64,000 nt of DNA from Candidatus Woesearchaeota archaeon (lineage in GTDB: Archaea > Nanobdellota > Nanobdellia > Woesearchaeales > JAAOYA01), in NCBI GenBank assembly GCA_018221105.1, contig JAAOYA010000008.1, forward strand, positions 128,648-192,647, given 5' to 3'. The position numbers were made by a program, and so were the translations under genes. Of the stretch, positions 14,886-24,401 are shown piece by piece (positions within the stretch are counted from its first letter, which is position 1; each line of letters begins with the position of its first letter). The notes beneath the pieces were generated by a model. The model saw nothing but the letters and a program-made list of their open reading frames with translations. It did no database searches and had not been told where the DNA came from.

Positions 14886-14899
14886 AAAAGTTTATATAC
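14886..14899 (+). promoter_or_regulatory. TATA promoter of the sensory operon
   Basis: AAAAGTTTATATAC, an A/T-rich BRE-like start followed by a strong TATA box, 74-87 bp before the ATG at 14972. Transcription should start near 14920, giving a ~50-base leader that ends in an AGAGGG ribosome-binding site. Confidence 0.6.
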
Positions 14900-14971
14900 G
14901 CGTTTTTCGAATAATAATGTAATTATTGCATAAATGGTTGTTTGCAAATAAAAAAGTAAAAAGAGGGCATC

Positions 14972-16630
14972 ATGGTAAAAGAATTTTTAAAAAACCATAT
15001 AGATAATAAAATACAACAATACCTCGACATTGTAGAAGTAATGATTCTTGTTCTTGACAAAAAAGGAAAAATAGAATTTATTAACAAAAAAGGCTGTCAA
15101 ATTCTTGGCTACAGTGAAAAAAAACTTCTTGGCCATGATTGGTTTTTGTTAATCCCAAAAAAACAACGCTCAATGATAAAATCAACTTTTAATAAAATAA
15201 TCAATAAACAGGTTAAACCTTACGAATATTTTGAAAATCAAGTATTAACAAAAAATGGTAAAGAAAAAACCATCAAATGGCACAACTCAGTATTGTATGA
15301 TGAAAAGAATAATGTTATTGGAACTTTAAGCGCTGGCGAGGATATTACAAAGAAAAAAAATTCAGAAAAAAAATGGATGGAAAGTCAAACAAACTATCAC
15401 ATACTATTGCAAACAGCCAATGACGCAATATTTATTGCAGACGCAAAAACAGGAATCATTTTAGAAATTAATAAAAAAGCAGAAGAACTCACAGGCAAAA
15501 CTAGAGAAGAACTCATAGGGCTTCACCAATCAAAACTACACTCTAAAACTGATGCAAAAAATGTCATAAAACAATTTAAAGCATCAATAGAACACAAAAA
15601 AAACATTGTAACAGGTATTTACGTAAAGCACGAAAATGGTTCTTTAATTCCTGTTGAAATTAGCTCAAGCATAACAACTTATAACGGCAAACAAGTAGCG
15701 CAAGGAATTTTTCGAGATATTAGTGAAAGAAAAAAAACAGAAAAACAATTGATTGAAAGTGAAAAAAACTTGAAGCGAGCACAGGAACTAACGCACATTG
15801 GAAGTTGGCAGTTGGATATAGTGCATGATAAACTTATATGGTCTGATGAAATTTATCGCATATTTGGACTTAAACCGCAAGAGTTTAAAGCAACTTACAA
15901 AGAGTTTTTGGAAAGAATACATCCAGAAGACAGGGGAAAAGTTAACAAAGCTTACTCTGATTCTCTGAAAAACAAGACCTCTTACCAAATTGATCATAGA
16001 ATAGTCTTGGCAAACGGAAAAGAACGTATTGTGCTCGAAAGGTGTGAGACAGAATATGATAAAGCAGGAAAACCGTATATTTCCACAGGAACTGTTCAAG
16101 ATATAACAGAACAAAAAAAAGCAGAATTAAAAGTAAAAGAAAGTGAAGAAAAACTCGCAGGATTATTCGAAAATATGACTAATGGTTTTGCCTATCATAA
16201 AATAATTGTTGATGAAAAAAATAGTCCTGTAGACTATGTCTTTTTGGAAGCTAACAAAGCTTTCGAAAATCAAACAGGCCTCAAAAGAAAAAAAATAATT
16301 GGTAAAACTGTTACAAAAGTTATTCCAGGAATAAAAAATGCAAACCCAGACCTTATCAGCATTTATGGTAATGTTGCATTGACAGGCAACGATGAAAAAC
16401 TAGAAGTTTATTTTGCTCCATTTAAAAGATGGTATTCAATTACAGTTTACTCTCCAAGAAAGAATTATTTTGCAACAGTTTTTGATGATATAACAAAAAG
16501 AAAAATAGCTGAAGAAAGTTTGAAACTCAAAGTAAAAGAATTAGAAGAATTCAACAAAATAGTTGTTGACAGAGAATTAAAAATGATGGAATTAAAAGAT
16601 CAACTTACAAAAATGAAAAATGAAAAATGA
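14972..16630 (+). CDS. Soluble four-PAS sensor without kinase domain
   Basis: A 552-residue cytoplasmic protein with four PAS-like domains at about 15-125, 135-255, 265-385 (PAS/PAC with SWQLDIVHDKLIWSDEIYRIF) and 390-515. PAC closings such as GTLSAGEDITKKK, QGIFRDISERKK and STGTVQDITEQKK mark the repeats. No HisKA, HATPase, GGDEF or other output domain follows. It ends in a coiled coil with the motif VVDRELKMMELKDQL, which is also found at the end of the Cache protein at 17643. It is the first gene of the sensory operon and overlaps the substrate-binding protein gene by 11 bp. It probably docks on the operon's kinase through this tail. Confidence 0.85.
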   Translation: MVKEFLKNHIDNKIQQYLDIVEVMILVLDKKGKIEFINKKGCQILGYSEKKLLGHDWFLLIPKKQRSMIKSTFNKIINKQVKPYEYFENQVLTKNGKEKTIKWHNSVLYDEKNNVIGTLSAGEDITKKKNSEKKWMESQTNYHILLQTANDAIFIADAKTGIILEINKKAEELTGKTREELIGLHQSKLHSKTDAKNVIKQFKASIEHKKNIVTGIYVKHENGSLIPVEISSSITTYNGKQVAQGIFRDISERKKTEKQLIESEKNLKRAQELTHIGSWQLDIVHDKLIWSDEIYRIFGLKPQEFKATYKEFLERIHPEDRGKVNKAYSDSLKNKTSYQIDHRIVLANGKERIVLERCETEYDKAGKPYISTGTVQDITEQKKAELKVKESEEKLAGLFENMTNGFAYHKIIVDEKNSPVDYVFLEANKAFENQTGLKRKKIIGKTVTKVIPGIKNANPDLISIYGNVALTGNDEKLEVYFAPFKRWYSITVYSPRKNYFATVFDDITKRKIAEESLKLKVKELEEFNKIVVDRELKMMELKDQLTKMKNEK

Positions 16631-17618
16631 AAACAAAAAAATAACAATATGTGTTGGGCTTTTGCTGATTAGTTTTATGTTGACAGCTTGTGCAGTGCAA
16701 GAAAAACAAACAGAATTACAAGATGTCAATTTAAAGCTTAAATGGTTGCACCAATCACAGTTTGCAGGAAATTATGTTGCCAAAAACAAGGGTTTTTATG
16801 AGCAAGAAGGTTTGAATGTGACAATAGAACCTTTTTCTTTTGAAAATCCGACAATTGAAACTGTAATAACAGGTAATGCTGATTTTGGCATTACATCAGC
16901 TAATGAATTAATGCTGGCAAAAGCACAAGGGTTGCCTTTAAAAGCATTCGCAGTTATTTTTAAGATTTCTCCTGATTGCGCATACTCTTTAAAAGATAGT
17001 AATATTACAAAGCCACAAGACTTTGTAGGAAAAACAATCGGTATAGAACCAGGTGTTAGTGGAGAAAAACTATACTATCTTATGACAAAAAGATTAAACA
17101 TTGATAGAACCAATATAAAAGAAGTATACATTGGTTATGATGCAACAGAGTTACTTAATGGCACTACGGATGTATCATTAGGATATATTATTAATGAACC
17201 GCACCAAGTAATAGAAAGCGGTCATGAAGTAAACACGATTTTATTTGCAGATTACGGTATTAACACTTATGCTGATGTTTTGTTTGCGACAGAAGAAACA
17301 ATCAATGATAAACCTGAACTTGTTGAAAAGTTCTTAAGAGCGACTTTAGAAGGGTGGCGCTATGCAATTGAAAATGAGGGTGAAACTGTTGACATTGTTC
17401 TGCAGTACGCGACTGATAGAACTAAAAGTCACGAAGCATACATGTTAAATCAAGCGATTCCATTGATACATACAGGAAAATCACCAATTGGAGTCATGGA
17501 AAAAAAAGAATGGGAAAATGTACAAAATATTTTGTTAGAACAGAATATGTTAACAGAAAAAATTTTCATAGAAGAAATTTACACTAATGAATTTGTGCTA
17601 AAAATTTATGAACAATAA
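16620..17618 (+). CDS. NMT1/THI5-like substrate-binding lipoprotein
   Basis: A 332-residue exported binding protein. The signal peptide ends in the lipobox LTAC (Cys ~24). The mature part starts with VNLKLKWLHQSQFAGNYVAK and has GFYEQEGLNVTIEPF, GNADFGITSANELMLA and KTIGIEPGVSGEKLYYL, the hallmarks of the NMT1/THI5 family that binds pyrimidine precursors, sulfonates and related small molecules. No permease or ABC ATPase gene is in the window; its neighbours are a PAS protein and two Cache-type membrane sensors. It therefore more likely delivers a ligand signal to those sensors than feeds a transporter. The ligand is unknown. Confidence 0.85.
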   Translation: MKNENKKITICVGLLLISFMLTACAVQEKQTELQDVNLKLKWLHQSQFAGNYVAKNKGFYEQEGLNVTIEPFSFENPTIETVITGNADFGITSANELMLAKAQGLPLKAFAVIFKISPDCAYSLKDSNITKPQDFVGKTIGIEPGVSGEKLYYLMTKRLNIDRTNIKEVYIGYDATELLNGTTDVSLGYIINEPHQVIESGHEVNTILFADYGINTYADVLFATEETINDKPELVEKFLRATLEGWRYAIENEGETVDIVLQYATDRTKSHEAYMLNQAIPLIHTGKSPIGVMEKKEWENVQNILLEQNMLTEKIFIEEIYTNEFVLKIYEQ

Positions 17619-17642
17619 TAAGAGTTATAAGGGTTTGATAAA

Positions 17643-18923
17643 TTGAAAATAGGAACTAAACTACTCATTTTTTTTAGCGTCATTGCAATAATTGCTGTTC
17701 TATTTACTAGCATAGTGCTTTTTTTTACGGCAAGTAATGCAATGCAAGAGCGTGCTATCGCACAATTAGAGAGTATTGTAGTATTAAAAGAATCTCACTT
17801 AACAAGTTTTATCGAAGAAGAAATTGGCGATCTGGAAAGCATTGCGTTAGATGATCTTTTTGTTAACGAGTATAAAATAATGCTGGACGACCATTTAATA
17901 CACCAATATGAAAAGACACAACTTCACAACGAATTCAGAAAGCGGTTGAATGTCAAACTTACCACTATGGGACAAGATTTTATTGAATTATATATTATAA
18001 ATTTTGATGGTCACGTGCACATATCAACAGACCAAAATCAAGAAGGAAAAATAAAAACAAAAGATGAATACTTTATTAAGGGCCTTACTCAATCATTTGT
18101 TCAAAAATTCCACTATTCATTGACTTTAAGGCAACCGGCAATTACTATTGCAACACCTATAAAAGACTCAAAAAATAATGTCATTGCAGTATTAGCAGGT
18201 AACGTGAACTTGCGAGAAATTAATAATTTAATGCAAGAACGTCACGGTCTGGGAGAAACTGGCGAAACATATCTTGTTAATAGTTTTAATTATATGATCA
18301 CTGATTCACGATTTGAAAAAGGTTATGCATTAAAAAAAACTATTTATACTGAAGGCGTGAAGGATTGCTTGAATAAAAATAATGGTTTTGGGGTTTATGA
18401 TAATTATAGAGACAATGTAGTAATTGGTGTTTACAAATGGTTGTCAGAACATAATGTTTGTTTGATTGCAGAAATTGATCAAGAAGAAGCTTTGCGACCT
18501 GTAAAAGATTTGAGAAATACAATAATCATTTTGAACTTTGTGATTATGTCATTGATAATCTTTTTTGGTTATATGTTCTCTAAAACAATTACAAATCCTA
18601 TATTAGAACTGACAAATGCTGCAGATCAGATAGCAAAAGATGATTTTGATATTAACATAAAAGCACAATCCAACGATGAATTAGGAAAGCTCAGTCGATC
18701 ATTCAATACAATGGCTAATGACCTTCAAAAATCCAAATTAAATCTTGAAGAAATAGTTAGAGATAGAACAAAAGAATTAACAAAAAAAATCACTCAATTA
18801 GAAAAATTTCACAAGTATGTAGTGGATCGCGAACTAAAAATGTTAGAACAAAAAAAGAAAATAAAAGAATTAACATCACAGCTAAAAAAAGAAAATGATA
18901 AGAAAAAAAAGAACACAATATAA
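17643..18923 (+). CDS. Cache-HAMP membrane sensor without kinase domain
   Basis: A 426-residue protein: membrane segment (KLLIFFSVIAIIAVLFTSIVL, ~6-27), extracellular Cache-type sensor (~30-290, with ITIATPIKDSKNNVIAVLAG and GETGETYLVN), second membrane segment (~297-317), HAMP (~318-370, TNPILELTNAADQIA and ELGKLSRSFNTMAN) and a C-terminal coiled coil ending in VVDRELKMLEQKKKI. There is no catalytic output domain. It starts at TTG 17643, with AAGGG about ten bases upstream, and overlaps the kinase gene by 29 bp. It shares its last motif with the PAS protein, suggesting both feed the same kinase. Confidence 0.85.
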   Translation: MKIGTKLLIFFSVIAIIAVLFTSIVLFFTASNAMQERAIAQLESIVVLKESHLTSFIEEEIGDLESIALDDLFVNEYKIMLDDHLIHQYEKTQLHNEFRKRLNVKLTTMGQDFIELYIINFDGHVHISTDQNQEGKIKTKDEYFIKGLTQSFVQKFHYSLTLRQPAITIATPIKDSKNNVIAVLAGNVNLREINNLMQERHGLGETGETYLVNSFNYMITDSRFEKGYALKKTIYTEGVKDCLNKNNGFGVYDNYRDNVVIGVYKWLSEHNVCLIAEIDQEEALRPVKDLRNTIIILNFVIMSLIIFFGYMFSKTITNPILELTNAADQIAKDDFDINIKAQSNDELGKLSRSFNTMANDLQKSKLNLEEIVRDRTKELTKKITQLEKFHKYVVDRELKMLEQKKKIKELTSQLKKENDKKKKNTI

Positions 18924-21495
18924 TTCAAAGTTATCAATCAAAATATTTTCTGTTTTGTTACTTATACTACTCGTTTTCTCTTTTATAGCAATAAATTCTT
19001 CAGTGCGAAATGCTAAAAATCTAGCAGCATCAATCAAGAAAAATTCTGAAGATGTTGTCAAACTATCTGTGATTGAAAGTTCCAAAGTTTTAAACGATCA
19101 AGCCAAAGAATACTTGATAGAAATCGTTGAGCAAAAAGCCTACAATATTAAAAATCATATAATTAAAATCAGAGAAAATGTGCTTGCACTTACCACAATA
19201 GAAAAAAATTCAGAGTCATACTTAACATTTTATAATTTACATAAAGCAAAAATTCACAATAAACTGGATAGTGCGCCAAAGGAAAGTGTATCTTTTCCAA
19301 ACGAGCAAGATATTCTAGATATTGAAGTTGTTTCAGCTTTTAAGGCCTTAACCTATATTGATGAATTCGGAATGGAACAAATAAAAGTTGAAAATAGCAA
19401 GATAGTTGCCAAATCAGATTTACAAAATGTTAAAAACACTCAATATTATATCGCAACAAAAAATCTTGCTAATGGAAAAATTTATGTTCAGAAAAAAGAA
19501 TATGTTATTTGGGATTGCACTAAAAGAGAGTCAACAATTATTGGAGAGCCATTATACAAAAATACTGAAGAATGTCCTGATACAAACATACTAGCACTCA
19601 ATGTTACAGATTATAAAAGATTTACTCAAGGTTATATTCGTTATGCAACACCTGTTTACGCAAATGATTCTTTCAAAGGAATTGTTGTTGCAGACGTAGA
19701 CTTCTTGTCATTAATGAAACTAATTAACAATGTAAAAATTAAAGATACTGGTTATGCATACTTGCAGCAAACAATACTTGACAGTGAATATTATATTGCA
19801 GGTCAAGGAATAACACTAGCACATCCCAGTCATCAATTCGTTCTCAACATGGACCCTGCAACTTTATACAAAATAGACGTTGACGGACTTGAAGAGTTAA
19901 GAATATTGTCTGAGAAACAACAAATAGGAGAAACCGGCATTGGACAGTACGTTTTTAGAGGTATAGACAAGTACACAGCTTATGCAAGTTATGTAGAAGA
20001 TAATAATATTATTTGGAGTGTCGGTATTACAAGTCCAGTATCTGAGTTTACGGCAACTTCAAAAACAGTAGAACAAAAAGTTGATGAGTTGTTAATAAAG
20101 CTTAAAAGTGAAATTGATCAAAGAAATGCCAAATCACTATTCACATTATTAAATATTCTAATAATATTAATGGTAGTAATTTTCTTTTCAATAATAGTGC
20201 TATTAAACACTTTCGTTATCAAACCAATAGTTAAACTTCGCTCAGCCACTGAAAAGATTAGTAAGGGACAATATGAAACAATAGATGTAAAATCACAAGA
20301 TGAAATTGGATTACTTAGCGATTCATTAAATAACATGATTGAGGATTTAAAGATTGCCCATGTAAAAAGCGAAGAGCACTCTAAGATACTGGCAATGGAA
20401 GTGACAAAAAGCACTGCAACATTACGAACAAAAATCACTGATTTAGAAAATTCTCGCTCAGCAATGCTCAACATATTAGAAGACGTTAGTGAAGAAAAAG
20501 AAATAGTACAACAAGCACGCGAATCAGTAGAAAGCTTGAACAACCAATTAGAAGAAGCTAACAAAGAATTAATGGCTCTCGATAGGCAAAAAGATCAGTT
20601 TACTTCAATAACAGCACACGAGCTAAAAACGCCTCTTGCATCGATCCATGGTTTTATACAATTATTGCAGGACAAAAAAGTTTTTAGTGATGAAAAGAAA
20701 AGAACTAATTATATGAGTATAATATTGCAAGACACTGAACGCTTGTCAAGACTTATCACAGATATTCTTGATGTTTCACGTTTGGATCTTGGAACACTAA
20801 AGTTTTACTTTGAAAAAATAAACTTACGAAACGTTTTTGATACTATTAAAAGAGAAATGTCTTCTTTGGCAAAAACAAAAAATATGACAATACAGTATAA
20901 TGTCAAAAAAAATATTCCTAAAACAATCATCGGTGATAAAGCGCGCATAGCACAAGTTCTTATTAACTTGATAAGCAACGCCATACATTACACCCCCCAA
21001 AATGGCAAGATATTAGTCAATGTTAAAAAACAAGGTGCAGACATTATTTTTAGTGTTGCGGATAGCGGAATTGGAATTGAAAAAGAACAACAAACAAAAA
21101 TCTTTGATCGATTTTATCAGGTAGACTCTTGGCTTACAAGAAAAATCAGCGGTTCAGGTCTTGGTCTTGCAATTTGCAAAGGTTTAGTCACTGCAATGAA
21201 CGGTAAAATAAGTGTAAAATCAAAAAAAGGCAAAGGTTCAACATTCTACTTTGTACTTCCAACAAAAGGAAAAATCAAGCATGTTGATCGCTACGAAAAA
21301 TATTTGAAAGTATTCGATACTACTTTGAAACATCGAGGCTTAAAACTCAAAAAAGGAGGTCATGAAGAATTAAGAAAGGAACTTGGAAAATCTCATCAGA
21401 AGAAAAAACTTGATATTGCGAGAGCTGTTAGGAGACTTCACAAAAAAGAATTAATCGAACCTATTAATGAAAAAGTTGCTGGTTTTTTCGAATAA
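18895..21495 (+). CDS. Cache-HAMP sensor histidine kinase
   Basis: An 866-residue membrane kinase: first membrane segment (~16-36), double Cache extracellular sensor (~50-385, with GQGITLAHPSHQFV and GETGIGQYVF), second membrane segment (~420-445), HAMP (~446-500), coiled coil, HisKA with phospho-His in ITAHELKTPLASIHG (~580), then the ATPase domain with N box NLISNAIHYTP, G1 ADSGIGI and G2 GSGLGLAICKG. After the kinase comes an unusual basic ~75-residue tail (KYLKVFDTTLKHRGLKLKKGG, HKKELIEPINEK). No response regulator is in the operon; single receivers lie at 9756 and 56898. It is probably the signalling output for the PAS, lipoprotein and Cache proteins upstream. Confidence 0.9.
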   Translation: MIRKKRTQYNSKLSIKIFSVLLLILLVFSFIAINSSVRNAKNLAASIKKNSEDVVKLSVIESSKVLNDQAKEYLIEIVEQKAYNIKNHIIKIRENVLALTTIEKNSESYLTFYNLHKAKIHNKLDSAPKESVSFPNEQDILDIEVVSAFKALTYIDEFGMEQIKVENSKIVAKSDLQNVKNTQYYIATKNLANGKIYVQKKEYVIWDCTKRESTIIGEPLYKNTEECPDTNILALNVTDYKRFTQGYIRYATPVYANDSFKGIVVADVDFLSLMKLINNVKIKDTGYAYLQQTILDSEYYIAGQGITLAHPSHQFVLNMDPATLYKIDVDGLEELRILSEKQQIGETGIGQYVFRGIDKYTAYASYVEDNNIIWSVGITSPVSEFTATSKTVEQKVDELLIKLKSEIDQRNAKSLFTLLNILIILMVVIFFSIIVLLNTFVIKPIVKLRSATEKISKGQYETIDVKSQDEIGLLSDSLNNMIEDLKIAHVKSEEHSKILAMEVTKSTATLRTKITDLENSRSAMLNILEDVSEEKEIVQQARESVESLNNQLEEANKELMALDRQKDQFTSITAHELKTPLASIHGFIQLLQDKKVFSDEKKRTNYMSIILQDTERLSRLITDILDVSRLDLGTLKFYFEKINLRNVFDTIKREMSSLAKTKNMTIQYNVKKNIPKTIIGDKARIAQVLINLISNAIHYTPQNGKILVNVKKQGADIIFSVADSGIGIEKEQQTKIFDRFYQVDSWLTRKISGSGLGLAICKGLVTAMNGKISVKSKKGKGSTFYFVLPTKGKIKHVDRYEKYLKVFDTTLKHRGLKLKKGGHEELRKELGKSHQKKKLDIARAVRRLHKKELIEPINEKVAGFFE

Positions 21496-21551
21496 ATTAT
21501 CAAAAACTATTTAAAGCATGAAAATCAAAACGGTAAACAAAGAGGCAACAT

Positions 21552-21815
21552 ATGGAAAACTATTTATTATTAAACCTTGTAGAAATAATAACTCTCGCAA
21601 CTATAACATTCTTAACACTAAAATCATATTTTGCAACAAAAAATAAAAAAATATTATTGGGCTCTATCGCTTTTGGTTTGTTTTTTGTATCAGCTGTAGC
21701 AATTTTTTTAAGAAACCTTTTGGATATTGAAGGCTTTTTAAGAATCATTTTTTACTTTTTGGATTTTGGATATCTAACAGGGATGATACTCTTGCTCGGG
21801 GTGTATAAAAAGTGA
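21552..21815 (+). CDS. Small membrane protein 1 of sensory operon
   Basis: An 87-residue protein with three predicted membrane helices (LLLNLVEIITLATITFLTL; ILLGSIAFGLFFVSAVAIF; IIFYFLDFGYLTGMILLLG). Start ATG 21552 has AAGAGG upstream. It is the first of three tiny membrane proteins overlapping each other by 4 bp, 56 bp after the kinase gene. No family is recognised. The three may form one membrane complex, perhaps an accessory to the sensors; this is inferred from coupling only. Confidence 0.65.
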   Translation: MENYLLLNLVEIITLATITFLTLKSYFATKNKKILLGSIAFGLFFVSAVAIFLRNLLDIEGFLRIIFYFLDFGYLTGMILLLGVYKK

Positions 21816-22090
21816 GTGCTCTTTATGGAGAATCAATATTAATTACAGGAGGAATATTCCATATTATCGGAGGATATATTAGTTTTTTACTAACAAAAGT
21901 GTTATTAAAAAAGTATCGTGAAAACCCAAAATTTTATCATGCTTTTATAGGTTTTGCATTGTACACTATAGTGTTTAGTAGTACAGGACTACTTTTTTTA
22001 ACAGGATTATATACTGAAAACATAAACTATGTCACCCACACTTTACGCTCTATTGCAGCAACACTAATAGCATTTTCACTAATAAAATGA
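21812..22090 (+). CDS. Small membrane protein 2 of sensory operon
   Basis: A 92-residue protein from GTG 21812, overlapping both neighbours by 4 bp. It has about three membrane helices and a His-Gly pair early on (GGIFHIIGGYISFLL), then FYHAFIGFALYTIVFSST and a final hydrophobic segment. No family is recognised. The His residues within the helices could bind a metal or haem, but the evidence is weak. Confidence 0.6.
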   Translation: MSALYGESILITGGIFHIIGGYISFLLTKVLLKKYRENPKFYHAFIGFALYTIVFSSTGLLFLTGLYTENINYVTHTLRSIAATLIAFSLIK

Positions 22091-22533
22091 CAACAACAAA
22101 AAAATCAGTAAAAAACATCAGCTTTGAAGATGTTATAATAATAATTGCTTTAATCGGTGTTACAACAGCTTTAATTTTGGGAATGCAAATGTCATACCAC
22201 TTATCTAGTGGAGAGTATGATTATACTGAAACAAAGCCAGGTGACAAAATAAAAAGTGCTCACGTGCACTTGCTGGGCGATAGTACAATAGTAATTTTTA
22301 TGGCTTTCTTGTTCAAAAAACGCACAATGCGAGGACTTGGACAAATAAAACAATTAGGCTTTTTCTTATTAGTTTTAGGAATGATTTTTCACCCTGCAGG
22401 TCTTGCACTAGGACTAGGCTATGACATAGAATTTTTTAGAAAATTCTTATCACCTGCAGAATACACTTTTATTGGCGGTATGATAATATTAATAATCTCT
22501 TTTTTAATATCAAAAAATACTGAATGTTGTTAG
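22087..22533 (+). CDS. Small membrane protein 3 of sensory operon
   Basis: A 148-residue protein with four predicted membrane helices: an N-terminal one (VIIIIALIGVTTALILGMQM), then SAHVHLLGDSTIVIFMAFL, GFFLLVLGMIFHPAGLALGL and a C-terminal helix. The HxHLLG and FHP motifs recall haem- or metal-binding membrane proteins, in which His pairs sit at helix ends, but I cannot name a family. It is the last plus-strand gene of the operon and converges with the degenerate KaiC-like gene 16 bp away. Confidence 0.6.
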   Translation: MTTTKKSVKNISFEDVIIIIALIGVTTALILGMQMSYHLSSGEYDYTETKPGDKIKSAHVHLLGDSTIVIFMAFLFKKRTMRGLGQIKQLGFFLLVLGMIFHPAGLALGLGYDIEFFRKFLSPAEYTFIGGMIILIISFLISKNTECC

Positions 22534-22549
22534 AAATTAAAACAAAATA

Positions 22550-23071
22550 CTAAAGTTTTACTGCTTTATCTACAAACATGTGTAAATCTTTGACTAATTG
22601 TTTATTATCATCTTCAAAGACTAGTATACTGACCTTTATGTTTGACACTCGCACTTTAGTGATAAGGTTTTGTGCAAATTGTAATACCTTATTAATATCC
22701 TGATACACTAGCAAAGCCGATAATGGTTCTACCAAGCAATTATCACAATTAAAATTGACTACTGTATCAGAAAAAGTCATGCTAAGCTCTGTAAGTGCTG
22801 TTGGCGATGATACAAAAGAACATTGATCAGTATTTTCAGCTGATTTAACAGTTTTAGTTATTGCATCAATAAAATGAAACTTTTGAGATTTTAACTTTAA
22901 TTTATCGAGCTCTTCAATCAAAGAATCAGCAGGCTTGCTTAGTGTAACATAACAAGTCATAGTTGAAGCCTTTGAAAATGCTTTTAAGAGTAAAAAGTGC
23001 TTTTTTGGATAATCACTTTTTTTCATTGTCAAGAGTAGTACTTGTGATTTTTTTATTTCGTTTTCTAACAT
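22550..23071 (-). CDS. Degenerate KaiC/RecA-fold protein, copy 2
   Basis: A 173-residue paralog of the gene at 14205-14744. Shared stretches are FHFIDAITK, SFVSSPTALTELS and PLSALLVYQDINKVLQFAQNL. There is no Walker A and the Walker B acidic position is altered (CLVEPLSALLVY). It is the last gene of the long minus-strand surface array, 25 bp after the gene at 23097. Its position next to both the surface array and the sensory operon makes it a candidate link between them; that is speculative. Confidence 0.6.
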   Translation of the reverse strand: MLENEIKKSQVLLLTMKKSDYPKKHFLLLKAFSKASTMTCYVTLSKPADSLIEELDKLKLKSQKFHFIDAITKTVKSAENTDQCSFVSSPTALTELSMTFSDTVVNFNCDNCLVEPLSALLVYQDINKVLQFAQNLITKVRVSNIKVSILVFEDDNKQLVKDLHMFVDKAVKL

Positions 23072-23096
23072 ACTAGTAGTTTAAAGGTTTTGTTTT

Positions 23097-24401
23097 TTAT
23101 TTCTTTCTATTTCTATCGAACATTACTAGTTTTTCCTCTAAAACAGCCTTTTTTTGCTCAAAGTCATCAAGCAAAGTATCATAATCAGAACGTGATAATG
23201 ATCGATCTTTAAAATATTCGCGCTGTAATTTTTTAACACTATCAGTTAAAGCATCAATTTTTCTAAGGTACAATTTTTCTAATTGTGTGCGAGCGTGTTT
23301 TCTAAAAAATACTTGTCCAATAACTATTATCACCAAAAGAATTACAAAAAGTGCTACACTAATTAATTTATTGTTAGCTACCAAAATCGCAAGATTGTTT
23401 GAGCGATCACCATCAATTAGTCCTACAAGCCCTTCTGTTCTTCTTTGCTCTAAAGAGTTATGAAGTGTTGTTAATTCTTGGCTAGCGCTCTCATAGTTTT
23501 GAGCTCTAAACTCTTCAAGAGCTTTTTGATAAGTTAAAAAATCTTCAGTGATTGTTTTGCCATCATTTTTTAGTGCTTGCAGACTAGTATTTGTTTTTGA
23601 TAAAATATTTTTAGTGCTCAAAAAAAGCTCGTAAACATTGATTGTTTGCATTGCAAAGTCTTTTGCTGCTAGAATTTGACCATTATTGTATTGTACTACT
23701 GCCAAATAATATGTGTCTTCTAAGCGACTAGTAGACACGTTGTTACCTGAAAGGCCATCAATATAATATTTTGAAGTGTTCAAAAGTAACAAAGTATTAG
23801 TTGTTTGCTTGTAATCTTGATATGCTATTTTAATTCTTTGATAGTCAAAAGACGCAAAAACTGTTTTGTAATTAGCAATGCTGCCAGCAATAATAGGCTG
23901 CAAACCTAAACTAGTTTCAGCCTTTTGCAATTTTAAAAGTTCAAGCTTAGTTGTTGAAGGACTGATAAAAGTTTGTCCAAGCAAATCATTGCTTGCAACT
24001 TCTAAAACAGTTACAGTTTGTTCAAAGTTTTCAAAATAATATTCTTGCTTAGCAATTGTCAAAAACTGATTAAAAGACTCGTTTTGCGGTTTGATAATAT
24101 TCAAATTATCCTCATAACTTAAAAGAAGTCTATTGGCTTTAAGCCCCGCATCATAAATCTTTTGCGTTTGAAAAAAGTATTGTGCTACTGCATCATAATT
24201 TTGTTGTTGGTGCTCTAGTTTAGCTTGCGATTCTAAATCACTAATTCTTTGCGCGGGAATGTTTAAAACTGTTATTTTTTCTTTCAAGTCACTGATTTGC
24301 TCTAAATATAGTAATGATTGTATACTTGTATACTCTGCGACAACACTAAAACAAACTAGTGCCAAGAGCAAAATTATTAAAATAGTTTTTTTCAAAGTCA
24401 T
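23097..24401 (-). CDS. Exported helical membrane protein with cytoplasmic tail
   Basis: A 434-residue protein: signal peptide or anchor (KTILIILLLALVCFSVVAE), a ~310-residue extracellular region that is nearly all helix (YDAVAQYFFQTQKIYDAGL and similar tetratricopeptide-like stretches), one membrane segment (ISVALFVILLVIIVIGQVFF, ~348-367) and a ~65-residue basic cytoplasmic coiled-coil tail. The tail contains YFKDRSLSRSDYDTLLDDF, matching two sites in the tail of the 1276-aa neighbour. It overlaps that gene's stop by 4 bp. I do not recognise the family. It probably partners the 1276-aa protein in the membrane. Confidence 0.7.
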   Translation of the reverse strand: MTLKKTILIILLLALVCFSVVAEYTSIQSLLYLEQISDLKEKITVLNIPAQRISDLESQAKLEHQQQNYDAVAQYFFQTQKIYDAGLKANRLLLSYEDNLNIIKPQNESFNQFLTIAKQEYYFENFEQTVTVLEVASNDLLGQTFISPSTTKLELLKLQKAETSLGLQPIIAGSIANYKTVFASFDYQRIKIAYQDYKQTTNTLLLLNTSKYYIDGLSGNNVSTSRLEDTYYLAVVQYNNGQILAAKDFAMQTINVYELFLSTKNILSKTNTSLQALKNDGKTITEDFLTYQKALEEFRAQNYESASQELTTLHNSLEQRRTEGLVGLIDGDRSNNLAILVANNKLISVALFVILLVIIVIGQVFFRKHARTQLEKLYLRKIDALTDSVKKLQREYFKDRSLSRSDYDTLLDDFEQKKAVLEEKLVMFDRNRKK

